64,000 bases of DNA, taken from NCBI GenBank assembly GCA_020086605.1, contig JACBWW010000051.1, forward strand, positions 1,531,290-1,595,289. Reading direction: 5' to 3'. Position numbers and translations under genes: made by a program. Positions 1 to 12,359 of this stretch are shown piece after piece (within the stretch, counting starts at the first letter, position 1; every line of letters begins with the position of its first letter). The notes below the pieces were generated by a model. That model was given only the letters and a program-made list of their open reading frames with translations. It did no database searches and was not told where the DNA came from. This DNA is from Lanius collurio. Lineage: Eukaryota; Chordata; Aves; Passeriformes; Laniidae.

Positions 1-3000
1 GCATTCCATTAGATTTTACAAACATCAATAGATTTTACAATCATTCCAATTCATGTCACAGAAGAGCTTCCCATGCACAAACAACAAAATGGATCTGGCA
101 TTTGAAGTGAGCATGTTCCTCAAGCTATTGTGTCCAAATCAGAACAACCCGAAGGTGCTATGGGTCAATAGCTTGGCATGCTGGCAATAGAAACAAGGGT
201 TTACAGCTCATTAGGACTTTAGACAGGGCTTGCTGTAGGGCAAGATGCACTTCCACCTCAAAATATGGATGTGCAACACAGAACTAATAATAAAATTCCA
301 GATAGTATTCATGATAATTCATGCATTTAAACAAATTTTAGTTGTTCTCACACTGAATCTCTTCTTTTGTACCTTAAATTCTTAGCACATGTATCATGAT
401 TAAAGATTTTACTGACCTGGCCAGCTCAGAAAGCAAATATTAAGCTTGTGTGTTTTGAACTCTTTTACAGCAAATTTCAGCATTGCTTCCTGTCAGCATT
501 TAAAGCAGGAGCTTCATTTATAATGTTTGGGTTTTTTTCCAATTAAGTAGAGGAAGGAGAGTCAGCTTCACTTTTTCAGTATAAACAATAGACAGGACTT
601 CAAAGATATGATGTGTCAGAAGTTGTTTGGTACCAACAAATAAAAATAAATCAGTCAATAGTTAAAGGAGCTTAAAATAAAAGAAAGTATTTGGCATTAC
701 TGATAAGGTCCCTTGGGACAGGGGCTGTTGGCTAAAGGACTGAATGAATAATTAAGTTGTTACATTGCTTGCTGAGAATTGCCAGTGACCCAGCTGTCTC
801 CTCAAAGCCTTAAGGAAGTGCCATTATGTTCAGTACTTTCATTGGGCCAGTTACTGGTGAGGTTCCAGCATTCCCTGATCCAAACAGGGAGGCAGGTCCA
901 CAGAACTCCAGAGAGTGTTTGGCCTCAGTGACATTGACTGTCATGAGATGGTGTCCAGTGTGTGCACTGCACCCTTGTGCTGAACAGATAGCACAGGTAG
1001 CTGTGTGTCAGCTGCTACTGCATTTTGCATGTAGGAGGACATTGTGTGTCATTATTAAGTAACATTTAAGACCTAGGTACACAGAGCTGGTTGTGTAACA
1101 GATGACTTGGTCTTTTCAAGTTTGCAGGTGTAGATAAAAGCGGGAAAAAATTTAAATCTAGCAATTATTGGACTTCTCTACATTGGGTCAAGGTACAAAC
1201 TCAGATATTTACTTTTCTGATTAGGAAGACATGACTGTGGTAAATGAAGAGGAAAATAAATTAAAAATTTCCATAATAAAATAAGTCTTTTCTTTGTGAT
1301 TCAAATGGCCCCATCCCCAGCTTGATAATGTTGTTTGCCCATAGCTAAGGATATGTTAGAATGTAATTGTAACTGTTTGCCATAGCTGGCTGTTAGCATG
1401 AGAGATCATGTATTTGCATATCTTATAACCAAAAATTAAAAAAGGAAGGACTGACCACTTGACACCATTGTAGTTCTTGAAATAATGCCTGTTGAGCTAA
1501 ATTTGTTGTGGCTGCTGAATGACTCCACTCACCAATTTGAGTACATGATGAAATTCCTATTAGAAGATGTCACCGTAATAACTGATGGCATAATTAAAGT
1601 GCCAGAAATGGGATAGAAATATTGGTCTGTTAACCCTTTTTTTTCAGAACAGAACTTTAAAATGGAGTTTTTGAAATGCATGTGTGACATTTATTCTGGC
1701 CTCTGGAAAGGTACTTTTTTTGTCCCCTATACTGGAAGGTGATGAGAGCTGTGATAATTTCAGTCTTTCAAAAAGGTACTAAGAATCATACACTGTATTC
1801 TCTGGATGAATTGTTTCAGTACTCCAGAGAAACTGCTGTTTCCCCTCAGAGCTGTATAAAAAAGGAAAATGAATGGTGGTGGTAAGGTAGTGATAAAATG
1901 CATTGCAGGCAATTACAGGCAGGAAATACTGAGTTTCCACTATTCTAGAAGGCATACCTATAGAAGAACCCTTAACTTTACATCTGTTTGGAAACTAAGT
2001 AAACTCTCACACATTTTTGAATTGTCAACCTGTCCCCTCCCCAAGGCTCTAATTATTCTGTATCAGGAGCCTCTTAATTCTTGCTCTGGGATCTATTTCC
2101 ATTTCTGTGCCTGTATCAAAGCTTAGGTCCCTGTATGCAGGAATGCAGCTTTGAAAATGGTGGGCTAGGGTTTTTTTCTATCAACTATAATTTTTCTAGG
2201 GAGCCACATTTATTATTCATAAAAATAAAACATAATCAAAAGTAGTATTTAAAAGTGTCAGTCAACAGACCTAATGTTGCAAAAGATGTCCCTCTACCAT
2301 TATAAATGTTTCTCCCTCTTCTTCCTATTTCTCAGAAAGGAACTCAGTGCAGGTATGTAGAATATAATTCCACTCTTGAGTTCTTTTGTGAAGACTTCAC
2401 CTTTTTTTTTCTATATAACATTAATTAAGTGAGCGCCCTATGTCCTCAGTGTGTCTAATGCATTAAAAAGCAGAGAATTTAATACTGTAATTATGAAAGC
2501 TTAAAGGAAGAAGCCTGTTAAATGTACTTCAGCTAGGTTATCAGCTTTACCTTTCCAAATATGTTCTATAATAGAAGCTGATTTCCTAAAGAGTTTTGTC
2601 ACATGCACATATCTGGCTGAGAGTGGCTTTTGCACACTAGAGTATGAATAAATTATTTCCATAGCTCTAATGCATCCATTTTTTTCAGTATGGGCCTTAG
2701 GCTTTCCTTTTCCTTAAAAGCATCATTTGGCTGCTGAATCGAAAACTCTGAAAAGCGACAATAATGAGTATTCACATTTGGAATGCAACAACCCATTGAG
2801 GTCAGAAAAGAGCTGCAGCAAAGTATTTCCTATCTCTTCTCTAAACAATGGGTATTGGCACTACTAATCAACTTAATAGAATAGAATAGAATTTAAAAAA
2901 TCATATATTGATATTAGGAGGAATTACATATTTTTGATGTTTTCAGTAAATGCACTTATTTTTCTGTACATGCAAGACCGTAACTGTCTAAGATTTAAGT

Positions 3001-6000
3001 ATTCTTACATATTTTTTGGGGGGTGGTGTGTGTGTGTATTTATATAATGACCAGATTTTCATATTCACTGTTAATGACTGGAAGTCAATTGGAATGGCTC
3101 AGGTGATGCTAGTTGTTGTAAGGTTTTTATACTGCAGTGAGGGAAGAGGGCTTTCAAATACACACAACCATTGGAGCAAGGTGTAATTTAGAGAGAGAAA
3201 TAGACCCAATGAGAGCCAAAAGAGGGCAAGAAGGCACAGAGAGCAGTTTCGCATTTCTGTTCAGGTAGTGCAGAAGGGCAAAGGAGAAAACAAAAGCCAG
3301 GGAAATCTCCCTGACAGCCAGTTAAAAATAAGTGAGGGCATCCTGCTGAACATTGTGAATTTTGGATCATATTCATTCCTGCTGTATTGGCCCCTGAAAG
3401 TAGTAAAACATTACAGTGCTTGGGGAAGGGGAGAGGCTGCAGGACAAAGGAGTGAACTGTCCAGCTGCCAAGGCCATCTCTATTGGCAAGGAATCTAACC
3501 CTCTGAAGAGTGGCTGCCATAGGGCTGTGACTTTGACACAATCTTCAGTTTGTACTTGTATTGATTTTTCTCATGACTGGAGGTGTGAATAAGTCTAATT
3601 TAAAAACTGGACATGGAGACCTGTCTTCTGTAAGGCCTGCCCAGCAGGTCTTTTCCCAAAGGCCAGAAATTATTCTCCAAACAGTAATGAAGAAAAGTTA
3701 TTAACAGTGTTCCTCAAAATATCAGAAAATAGTTGCTGGATACCTTGAGTAGGGTTTCTTTTTATCTGAAGTTGTACTTTTTTGGAAGTCACTGAAAAAT
3801 ATTTCATCGATCAGGTTCTTAAGTGCCATTCCTCAAATCATTCAGGTGTCGGTGCATTTTAGACTGTATTGAGCCCTGTATCGAGGTACTCATGAATAAA
3901 CTAGTTCCTGGGAAAATGAGTAGCTAAAGGCTTAGTGGTAGTTCATGCCAACAGGATGCCTATGAAATGGAGCACAGCGTGGGAAAAAAACTTTGAAGAG
4001 GTCTCCCCCCTGGAGTTTTATGCCTGGGCACAGTGCCACAGTTCCTGCTCACAGGCATGTGAGTGCTGGGCTTGGCAGGCTGCTGCAGTGAGCTTCCTGA
4101 GATTGCTGTCTCTCTGCTCAGTCTCTGCAGCCACTGATACCTGAATCTTTTCTTCCCAACTGCTATTCAGCATTGACAGGGTCCCCCAGCCCAGTCCCCC
4201 TTAGCCCAGTACTAAGCAGGTACTAATGCAGAGTGAGGCTGACTTAGGTTATTTCTTGCCCATAAGTAAACTTTGGTCCCAGCTATAAAAACAGTTTTTA
4301 ACAAAGAATTAATTTGGGTTAGTTTGTTGTCCTGTTTAGAAGTGGTTTTTAATATACGTTGTTTTCTTCTGAAGGATCAAGTATACACTGGGAGGGGAGG
4401 AGAAAGCTAACTTCCATGATTTGGATTTGGGTGTTACGATTCATGACTTATTCATCTTGCTGGGCCACTGAAGACTGTAATTAAACCTGACAGCAGTGAT
4501 TAAGTGATAAGCATTACATGGCATGCATTAAAATGCATATTTTTATTTCTTCTTATTTTGAGATATTCAGGTCCCAATATCTTTTAAAAAATAATTAAGA
4601 AAATGTAGATCTCATGTGATTATTTTCTCCCTCTCCCATTCGCATGCTTAAAAGAGCAGATAATAGGCTTTCTGCACTTTAGAAATGGCTTTTTATTCAG
4701 GCCAAAGTTAATCTTGCTGTAGTTAAAAATGGATTATCAGACATGGAGCCCTCCCCATCACTGGCTGGGAGTCAGTGCTCATCTGGCAAAACTCACCTTT
4801 TTTTTTCCATTTCTTTTTGCTGATCCCTTGAGGTCCTGTTCCTAGCTGTGAGCAGCAGCATGCCAATTTCAATTAACATTTCTTTTAAAACAAATGTTAT
4901 CATCTGCTTTAGTGCTTGTGACTTTCCATTCTAACAAGGACAACAGGAGAGTGCAGGCGGATGGCTTTGTTTGGTTCAGGATGCTGCCACTGTGCACATC
5001 ATTAACCATTACCCATCCGTGACATTTCTTCAGGTTCCTTGTGATTTTTAAAGGTCAAGCGAAGGCTTGAAGAGGGAATTCTCTGTCTGACATAAGGAAG
5101 TTTCTTTTCCCATAACAGAATAAAAGCCTAAGTCCACTGCTGTTAAACTGTTGAGCTGCTTTCTCTTTGTGACCACCAGTCCAAGGCTTTTGGAAAGTGC
5201 TTTGCTGTTGTGGGTCGGCAGAGATACTGGTTACATCTGTGTGAATAAATTACGTTGTTAGATTGCTGATTTTGCCAGAGGAGAAGGCAGCAAGAAAATT
5301 TTGCTGAGTTATCCTAACTGTGTTTTTCTCAGGCACAGGAAAAGAGAAAGAATTTTGAAAATCAGTTTGGGTTAGCAGAAAATACATTTCCCTCTGAAAA
5401 CCCTCATTTAACTCTTTCAAGTCTTTAAAAATTAAGATGTATTCACATTTTAAAGCAAAAATCCAAATGATTTCTTTTGAGAATTTTGACACTTCTAAGG
5501 TTTTCAGTGCTTCTTGGATTTGTTACTATGTGGAGTCTTGATTTCTTCTTTTCCATCTCCCTCCCACCATGACCCCTTGAAATTTTGCCTGTAATTGTTT
5601 GGCTCTTCCACTCCTGTCTTTTTTTATTACTTTTTCACCATACATCAAACACAGAGATGTCTTAAACAGTTGTTGTGACAGTCCAAATAACTGTGTGTGC
5701 CCACATTTTAAAAACCTGGAAAAAACAATCAGAAAAAGAAACTGTTCCTGGTCCAAAACAAATAGGTATGGGCTTCTTCCTGACTCTTCCATGACAATAA
5801 AGTTCCAATTCTTTTTTGGCCTGAAATGAAAGTAATAGGTCTGGGGAAAAGAAAAATAGGAAAGCCTTTATTTTTTTAAGAACATAAAGAAAACGGGGTG
5901 AAGGAGGCCACAGGCCAAATATATACACAGAGAACATTTCGGTCATATGTCATGTGCCAAATAATCCTTTATTAGTGGTTCTTGTCAGCTGACAGTTTTT

Positions 6001-6038
6001 CATGGTTATTTGCACTGCCAGAGCCCTGTGCAGGGCAG
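1..6038. other. Unique AT-rich non-coding DNA
   Basis: I see no gene, RNA gene or recognisable transposon here. All open frames are short, overlap on both strands and look random. Small local structures are a 12-base direct repeat (TAGATTTTACAA, positions 10-21 and 29-40), a short AATAG repeat near 2875-2892, a six-unit GT run near 3026-3037, and a 12-base perfect palindrome TGTCAGCTGACA at 5983-5994 just before the first LTR. Old, unrecognised repeat remnants may be present. Confidence 0.6.
2875..2892. repeat. Short (AATAG)n microsatellite
   Basis: About three and a half copies of the pentamer AATAG. It is short and probably stable. Confidence 0.7.
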
Positions 6039-6348
6039 TGTCCAGGCACACCCACGGCTCTGAGGGGACACCGCGCCCAAAGCCCTGAGGGGAAGGGGGG
6101 CCCTGCAGGCACGGGTTGCCCCCCTGCCCCTGCTCCCAGGTCACGTGTGCCCCATCCCTGCTCCTGATTGGTTGGTTTGTGTGCCCGGGAAGGGCTCGGG
6201 GTGCCGTGGCTGAGGAGTCTGCCTGGGAGCTGCAGCCGTGTGGGCTGGGGGAATAAACAGCTCTGAACGTCCGTCAGATATCACTTCATGTTTCCTTCCA
6301 GCCTTCATCGCTGTGCTGTGCATGTTGTAACCATTCCCCGTTACAACA
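6039..6348 (+). mobile_element. Probable solo LTR of an endogenous retrovirus (310 bp)
   Basis: A GC-rich, CpG-containing block stands out from AT-rich surroundings. It starts TGTCCAGG and ends GTTACAACA, giving the TG...CA termini expected of an LTR. A polyadenylation signal AATAAA lies at 6252-6257, and an inverted CCAAT motif (GATTGG) lies upstream in the U3-like part. The last 26 bases form a hairpin of TGTTGTAAC (6323-6331) and GTTACAACA (6340-6348). The flanks GGGCAG (6033-6038) and GGGCTG (6349-6354) match at five of six positions, which fits a decayed 6-bp target duplication. No gag, pol or env lies next to it, so it would be a solo LTR. The 5' boundary is the weakest part of the call. 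Confidence 0.55.
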
Positions 6349-9300
6349 GGGCTGCTTTGTGGACAATGCACCAGATATTTAAATACATTGTTTAAATTGT
6401 TTCAGAAACAAATCGTGATTCTGCTGACCAGGAGCTCAAGAGCTGCCTTTGGGTGATGTCCCTGTTCTCCCCAGCCCTGGAACCTGTTTTAAACTGATGC
6501 AGTTTCCTGATGCTTTGGAGAAGATTACCTGAGCCTCCATAATAAATAAAAGAGAGAGAAAAAAAATCAAAATAAGATAAAGTGACTACAATTGAATCCA
6601 TCTGAATTCACAGCTGTAGGTGGTCAAGGGGTGCATTTCTTGTTGGCTATTGAAAAAGGTTCAAGAGGGCTTAAGAAGCTTTTGAAGTGATAACTTAAAA
6701 AGATGTGCAGGTATTCAGGCATGTTTTTAGAGAAAACATCACTCTTCAGCTATATCTTTAGGCACTTCTCAGTGTCTCATTGAATTTAATAAACAATTCT
6801 TGATATTTTGCTTTGTATTCTTTTTTGCTTTGTATTTTTTTTTTTTTACAAAATCAGTGTCCATCTTGATTCAAGTATTCACAACTCATTTATTCTAAAT
6901 TCCTTTTCAGCTACTTGAGGAAAACTGTATTTTATGTCAATTTTGGAACAAGAAATGTAGAGCACTGAGGAGTGAAGGCTGTTATCTTATTCACATGACA
7001 AAGGCATATATTATTCATACTGTAATACCCAAACTGCAGGAATTGATAGATGGGGCTTATATAGTCAACTCACAAGCAAACTAAAAATATAAATTTTGAA
7101 ATAAACTGCTTTTTGAGTGGTTAATTCAAAATCAGATGGATTACTGCAAGATACTCTATGTGATTATTTTTACTGTAGGGACTCAAACTACCTACATATA
7201 TTTTCTCACTGAGACTGGGAAGACTTAATGTATTTATTTTTCCTTCTGTTCGGGTAATTTAATATCTGAAAAAGGGACCAGTGGATCAATAATTTAGTGC
7301 AGTCAGATGAAAAGTGCCTTAACCTGTTCGTTCAGTTGTACGATATTATGGAGTCTTACATACTGAACAACTGCATTTATATTGTATAATCCAAATTCAA
7401 AGTAGCATCTAGTGGAAGGAAAATTGGCCTTTGTGGAGGAAGTGAACATCTGTGTCTGCTCCTTTTATATTGTATAGAAAGGTCTGATCAGCATAAAATA
7501 ATATTGTGGGATTATTCCTCACTCATCCCTCACCCCACTGTGTTCAGGCTACAGTGAAAAGAGTATAAGTTAAAAATACAAGGATCTTAAATTATGACTG
7601 TCACAGAGATAGTTATGGGAAACAATATCCCAAATCAGTCTGATTAGATCTCCTAAAATATTTTCAGTCAATGACCTTACTAATGATTTAGGAGGAGATT
7701 TAGAAAAGTCAGTGCTGCTACTGCAATAAGGTACTGGAGTAGAGTGTAATGAATTTCTCATTTCCTGTGACAGACATCTTGTCTCATATTCACAGTGGTG
7801 ACTTGGTACCTTTGGTAACAAACGTTGCTTGTGTCTTCCCAGATGGCCAAGGCTGCCTGTGTGTTGAAGTTTTTTCTCTTATTCACAAGCAGACAGACCA
7901 CTTGTGCACATGTCACAGAGATCAGGTAGTGATCACTTTTTTGATCCATTGGGAAATCCATTCCAGATTTTTCTTGTTTTTTCTCTGCAGTTACAGAAAG
8001 GAGTAATCAAGAACTGGTCACGTTTTTGTTTTCTAAAAATGAATTTTTTAAAACCACAGTTTTTATTTAAGTGTTAGAATATGGTATACTTAATAAAGGA
8101 CGGCCTACTTCTGGATCTGTTTATAAAAGGAAAACAAGGAGATTATTCCCTTCTCTCTTTAGTTTTATATTAAAATTTCTAATCCGTGTTGTCATTTGGA
8201 AATGACAGCAAATATGGGAACACACTACTCATGTGTCAGGAATGCCCTTCTCAGTATCTGCCACTTGCCAGGGTGGGGTTGGAATAAATTTGTTTTCCTG
8301 AGAAGGGCAAAAGCAGTAAGAAGGGTTCTCACTGAAACTTCTGTAAACTTTCTGCTTGTTTCAGTGATGGTACATTTAACCATGGGTTTAATGCAGATGA
8401 TATTCATGTGTAATTTGATCAACCACAGCAGCTGAGATGACAAGGGTGTTGTACAAACCAGTATTGATCTGTTCAGCATTTTCTTTTAAGATCCTGTGTT
8501 AACTTAGATTAGAAGTGTTAAATTCTCACTCCCCTTTAATTTCTTCTCTCTCAAGTGGAGAACACCTTTCTTATTTCTTAATTCTCAGAAAACTATCTAT
8601 CCAAAAAGATGTAACTTGTAAAGAAATCATAGCATATAGTGTGTTTTCACAGCATTAAACTCAGAGATGAGCATGACTGAAAATCAATACTGTTCTTGGC
8701 CTGCAGCCTTGTCATTTATTGATTTACATGTCGTTTGTCTCCATAGAAAATGCAATCATTGCTTAAATACAATACAGTATTTTGCTAATAGGATACAAAT
8801 GTCACCACTGAGTAAAAAAGGTCACACTTGCATGTAAATGATTGTCAACCCAATCTTGTGCTTGTTGCTGCTGTTATTTTGAAGAGGCTGTCAAGAATTG
8901 GGAGGCCTAGGTGTAATTCTGCTGACATTAATGGGGGTTCAGCTGTTGATTTAAGTGGCACCAGTAGTTCCAGTTCTCTGGACTTACACAGGTGCTTTGT
9001 GCTTCTTTAGTTAGAAGAAAGAGAGGACAAAAAGAAGTAGGAATTCAAGAAAGATTGCTGAATTTGTTGGAAGAGCTTGATGCCCAATGCCATGCAGGGA
9101 AACAAACTTGCACCTCTGTTATAGTAGGATGTGGAATGGCCTTAACTCTTTAACATGCTAACATGGTTATCACTTGATAAATGTGTTTGTGCCCAGGTCT
9201 GGTACACGATGTTTGCTGTGGGAACTTAGATACTTATGAAATACATGTGCCTTCTTCTAATAAAGGAGAATGACCCAATTCACTTTAAAGCTTTGGGTGT

Positions 9301-9866
9301 CCTGAATGAAATCTCCCTTTGTGAATAAGAAGTATATTGACACTCATAGCAGTACATTTATATAGAGCTTTAGGAATTTGCTTCTGTTTGCATGAAGATG
9401 CTTTTCCTTAGTGTGGCTAATCAGAATAATCAGAAATGTAAAGCTTTGTAATTTAATATACCTATTTTAATATTAATTTAAATTGTAAAGGACTAGGATT
9501 TAATACCCTTGGAGGTCTGTCTGTTTGTTGTCCATGTTGGTGAAAGATTCAGTATCTATATGTTAAAAAGCATTGAAAGTTGATATGTTTTGTTTCTTAA
9601 CATCATTAGCTTCCTAGCTACTTTGTTCTTAAGAAAACTCTTGACTATTCAAGGGTCAGGAAAATCAGTGTTGTTGGTAACCATGATGGTTTTTTTCTTC
9701 TCTTGGCCAACTTCCAGGGTTCCCTTGGCTAAAATCTTTTAGTCTGTATCATGATTAATACTGGGCTTTGTACCTCTGACTGGCCTTCTGTGCAGGAGGT
9801 GTTACCTTAGCTCAGTCAGTATTTTACTGATCCAGTGGCAGTGTAGCCCATGGTCAAGTCCATTTT

Positions 9867-9896
9867 CCTTCAGCCCAATGGGACCTTCAGCCCAAT
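9867..9896. repeat. Two-copy 13-base direct repeat
   Basis: CCTTCAGCCCAAT occurs exactly twice with a 17-base period, in a locally GC-richer patch. It is probably a small replication-slippage duplication. Confidence 0.8.
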
Positions 9897-10897
9897 CTCC
9901 TTTGTTCATCTGCACTTCCCCTTCCTGGTCATGGTCAGAACAGAGACAGGAACCCTGCAGGGCAGCACATCTGAAACCCTCCCAGCAGGCTCAGCAACGT
10001 GGGCCTGAGCTCCAGCTGCAGCATTTGGAATGTCAGTGGGTTGTTTTCCTTTTATTTTCTTTCTCAAAATTGTTTGATAGCTGTACATTTGAGATTTCAC
10101 TATTGAAATAAGATGTGAACATCTATATGGAAATAATAAATATGTAAAATGATAAATTGATGGGCATTTAATAGAGTCTTCAGATAATTTTAGTGTTCTG
10201 ACTATCTGGGCCTTTGAGAGTAAGATTTTCAGTATTCTGCACTCTCTCTTAGCCTTTTTTATAGTCACCAAACAGACTCTTGTTAAAACCATTTGTTCTA
10301 TTTTCTTTTTTCCTTTTTAAAAAAAAAATCATTTTCCACATCAGATTTGAGCTAATTCAAATGAAGGAGCAAGGTGGCTGAAACACTAAAGTCAGTGGTT
10401 TCTTATTTTCCTGTCAAGGGTGATATTGTTTGAGTGGCTGTGATTCTAACTGCAACAGTATTACACACTGTGAGAGCGGATTCAGCCCATCCAGGACTCT
10501 GCATTTTAAAAACAAAAAAAAAAGGAAAAAAAACCCAGAACAACAAACATTCCCACTCCAGCTGCTTGAGTTTTCCAAAGAAATGCACAGGCGATCCTGT
10601 AGGTATCCTGTAACACTGATTAAATGGCCAAAGGATTTTCTTCTACAAGTTTGTTGCAACATTCTGTTTTGAATTCAGCTTCCAAATGCATGGCAAGGGC
10701 TGAGGAAGGTAATTCCATGTGGAAAATACCAAATTCTTTAAGATACTTTCATGCCAGCTCTTTGTCCTAATTTTCCTAAAGGAGAACCAGTCTAGAAATA
10801 CTCTCTCTGCCCATTGGCCGCCTCACTGTCAGTAACATGAAGCTGATTAAAAAAATAAAAATCAAAAATAATACCTCCTCCCTGCAGGCAGCACTTG

Positions 10898-10911
10898 CAC
10901 ACACACACACA
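10898..10911. repeat. (CA)7 microsatellite
   Basis: Seven uninterrupted CA units follow CACTTG. This is a short dinucleotide repeat. Confidence 0.9.
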
Positions 10912-11657
10912 GAAACCCCTCAAAACTAGGTAAGTGTGAGCTTCCTCCAAAGCTTGCTTCACTAGTATCTTTTAATTATTAATATTTCAGTTGCACCTGA
11001 ACTTTTTGAAGGATAAATATCTTCTCTCTCTGTATATATATGAATCTCCTTTTTATGGATACCTCTGTATCCTGAAGATCACCTCTCTCTGTCTCTCTGA
11101 ATTGATGGCTAAATATCTCCCAAAGAAAAGGCTCTGGCCCTCTGTGTTGGAGGAAAACACAAATATCACTGTCGGGTTACCAGTGCAGACCAGCCCAGGG
11201 TCCACCTGTGCAGGCTGCTTGTCCATCTGTGAGCACTGGTTTTACTGGTGGGGCTGTACCTGCTGTGTGTTCAGATGCCACAGGGTGCAGGAATGGGGTA
11301 TCAAAATTACACGGATTTTTTTTTTTTCTTGATTTATCAAACAAATTATTTATGCATGTTTGCAGCTCTAATGGGGGTGTTTAATAGAAATTCATGCCTG
11401 TGTCCAATAATTTGTTCTTCATTAGAATAAAAGGCCAAACCAGTATAATATATGTGGTTTCCTCAATTGTACAGTTAGATTTAGAAAAAATGTTTTGCCA
11501 CTGATGAGATTTTTCTACTCAGATGACACAAAATGTAATTCTCTTTTAGTAAACTGCAGATTTTGAAATAAGTTCTAATAAGCTTCTGATAAAAATCATC
11601 TTCCATGGATCTCGTTTCATAACAGCTTAAGTGTTTTTCTCAATTGGATGCAACTTC

Positions 11658-12359
11658 TGTTGGGGAGGATGAAATAGGGAAACCTTATAAATATGACTGC
11701 TTGGCAAAAGATTCTGAAAATATGAAACCTGGAAGTGAAAAAGAAATGAAAGCTGGCTTTGAGATATAAGATACCAAGCTGTTAGTTACTGTACAACCAA
11801 AAACCAATGGGCTGGCCAGCTGAAGGAGAATCCCTCTGGATTGAACAATGTCTTTAGCAGAGAAAAGGATGCTTCAGCAAACAGAGAAGTCCAAGGGTCA
11901 GAGAAACCCTGCCAGCGTGGCAGGGATGACAAAAGTAGTTTTTAGGAGTTAGAATGTAATACAGTAGGGTAATGGAGTAGTTTTGATAGGTTGTATGTAA
12001 ATTCTGTAAGGATTTCTGCCTTCTGTTGATTGTTGTACCATTACCATATTCAGTATAAGAAGAGATATAATATCATGTAACCAGACTCAAGCTCTCTCTC
12101 TGGCTCTCACTCTCTAGACTTTAGCTCTCTCTCACTCTTTTGCAATCTCTCTCTGGCCCGCTCTCGACTCTGAATCTTTCGACCTCTCTCCCTTGCTCTC
12201 TCTCTCTCGCTCTCTCTGGGCCATGCTCTAAGCTGTGGCAGCTTAAGCAGAGCTCCTGCACCCACAACCCTTGCAAATAAACTGCACATTTCAGGAGCTG
12301 CTTTGAGCTGTAGAGATCACCCAAACCGTTCTGGTCCCATATGCCTTGTATTTTCTACA
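11658..12359 (+). mobile_element. Solo ERV LTR, 702 bp, with 5-bp target duplication (ERVL-like)
   Basis: The element starts TGTTGGGGAGG and ends TTTTCTACA. It is bounded on both sides by the identical pentamer ACTTC (11653-11657 and 12360-12364), as expected for retroviral integration; a 5-bp duplication is usual for ERVL/class III elements. A TATA-like TATAAGA lies at 12054-12060 and AATAAA at 12276-12281, so U3, R and U5 can be placed in order on the plus strand. A CT-rich tract at about 12091-12217 fills most of the presumed R region. There is no internal retroviral sequence on either side, so this is a solo LTR left by recombination. The sequence resembles songbird LTRs I remember, but the family name was not checked. 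Confidence 0.87.
12091..12217. repeat. CT-rich simple-repeat tract inside the LTR
   Basis: Runs of CTCTCTCT are interspersed with GGC, ACT and TTTGCA spacers. The tract lies between the TATA-like box and the polyadenylation signal, so it would be transcribed as part of R. On the minus strand it yields short frames rich in Arg, Glu and Ser, which are an artefact of the repeat. Confidence 0.85.

Larger units (their letters stand above)
6349..11657. other. Unique AT-rich non-coding DNA
   Basis: No gene is recognised. The segment contains a poly-T stretch near 6837-6848 next to a near-duplicate of TTTGCTTTGTATT. A 13-base direct repeat CCTTCAGCCCAAT occurs at 9867-9879 and 9884-9896. An A-rich low-complexity patch lies near 10509-10535, and a (CA)7 run at 10898-10911. 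Short open frames here have no family resemblance. Confidence 0.6.

Noticed and set aside
7600..7760. Possible shard of an ancient CR1 (TCAGTCAATGACCTTACTAATG resembles a block of old CR1 elements in part)
   Set aside because: The resemblance covers only about 30 bases and the flanks do not continue the alignment.
12107..12289. Small minus-strand frame rich in Arg, Glu and Ser that could suggest an RS-type protein
   Set aside because: It is the translation of the CT-rich simple repeat inside the LTR; period-two DNA gives such residues automatically.
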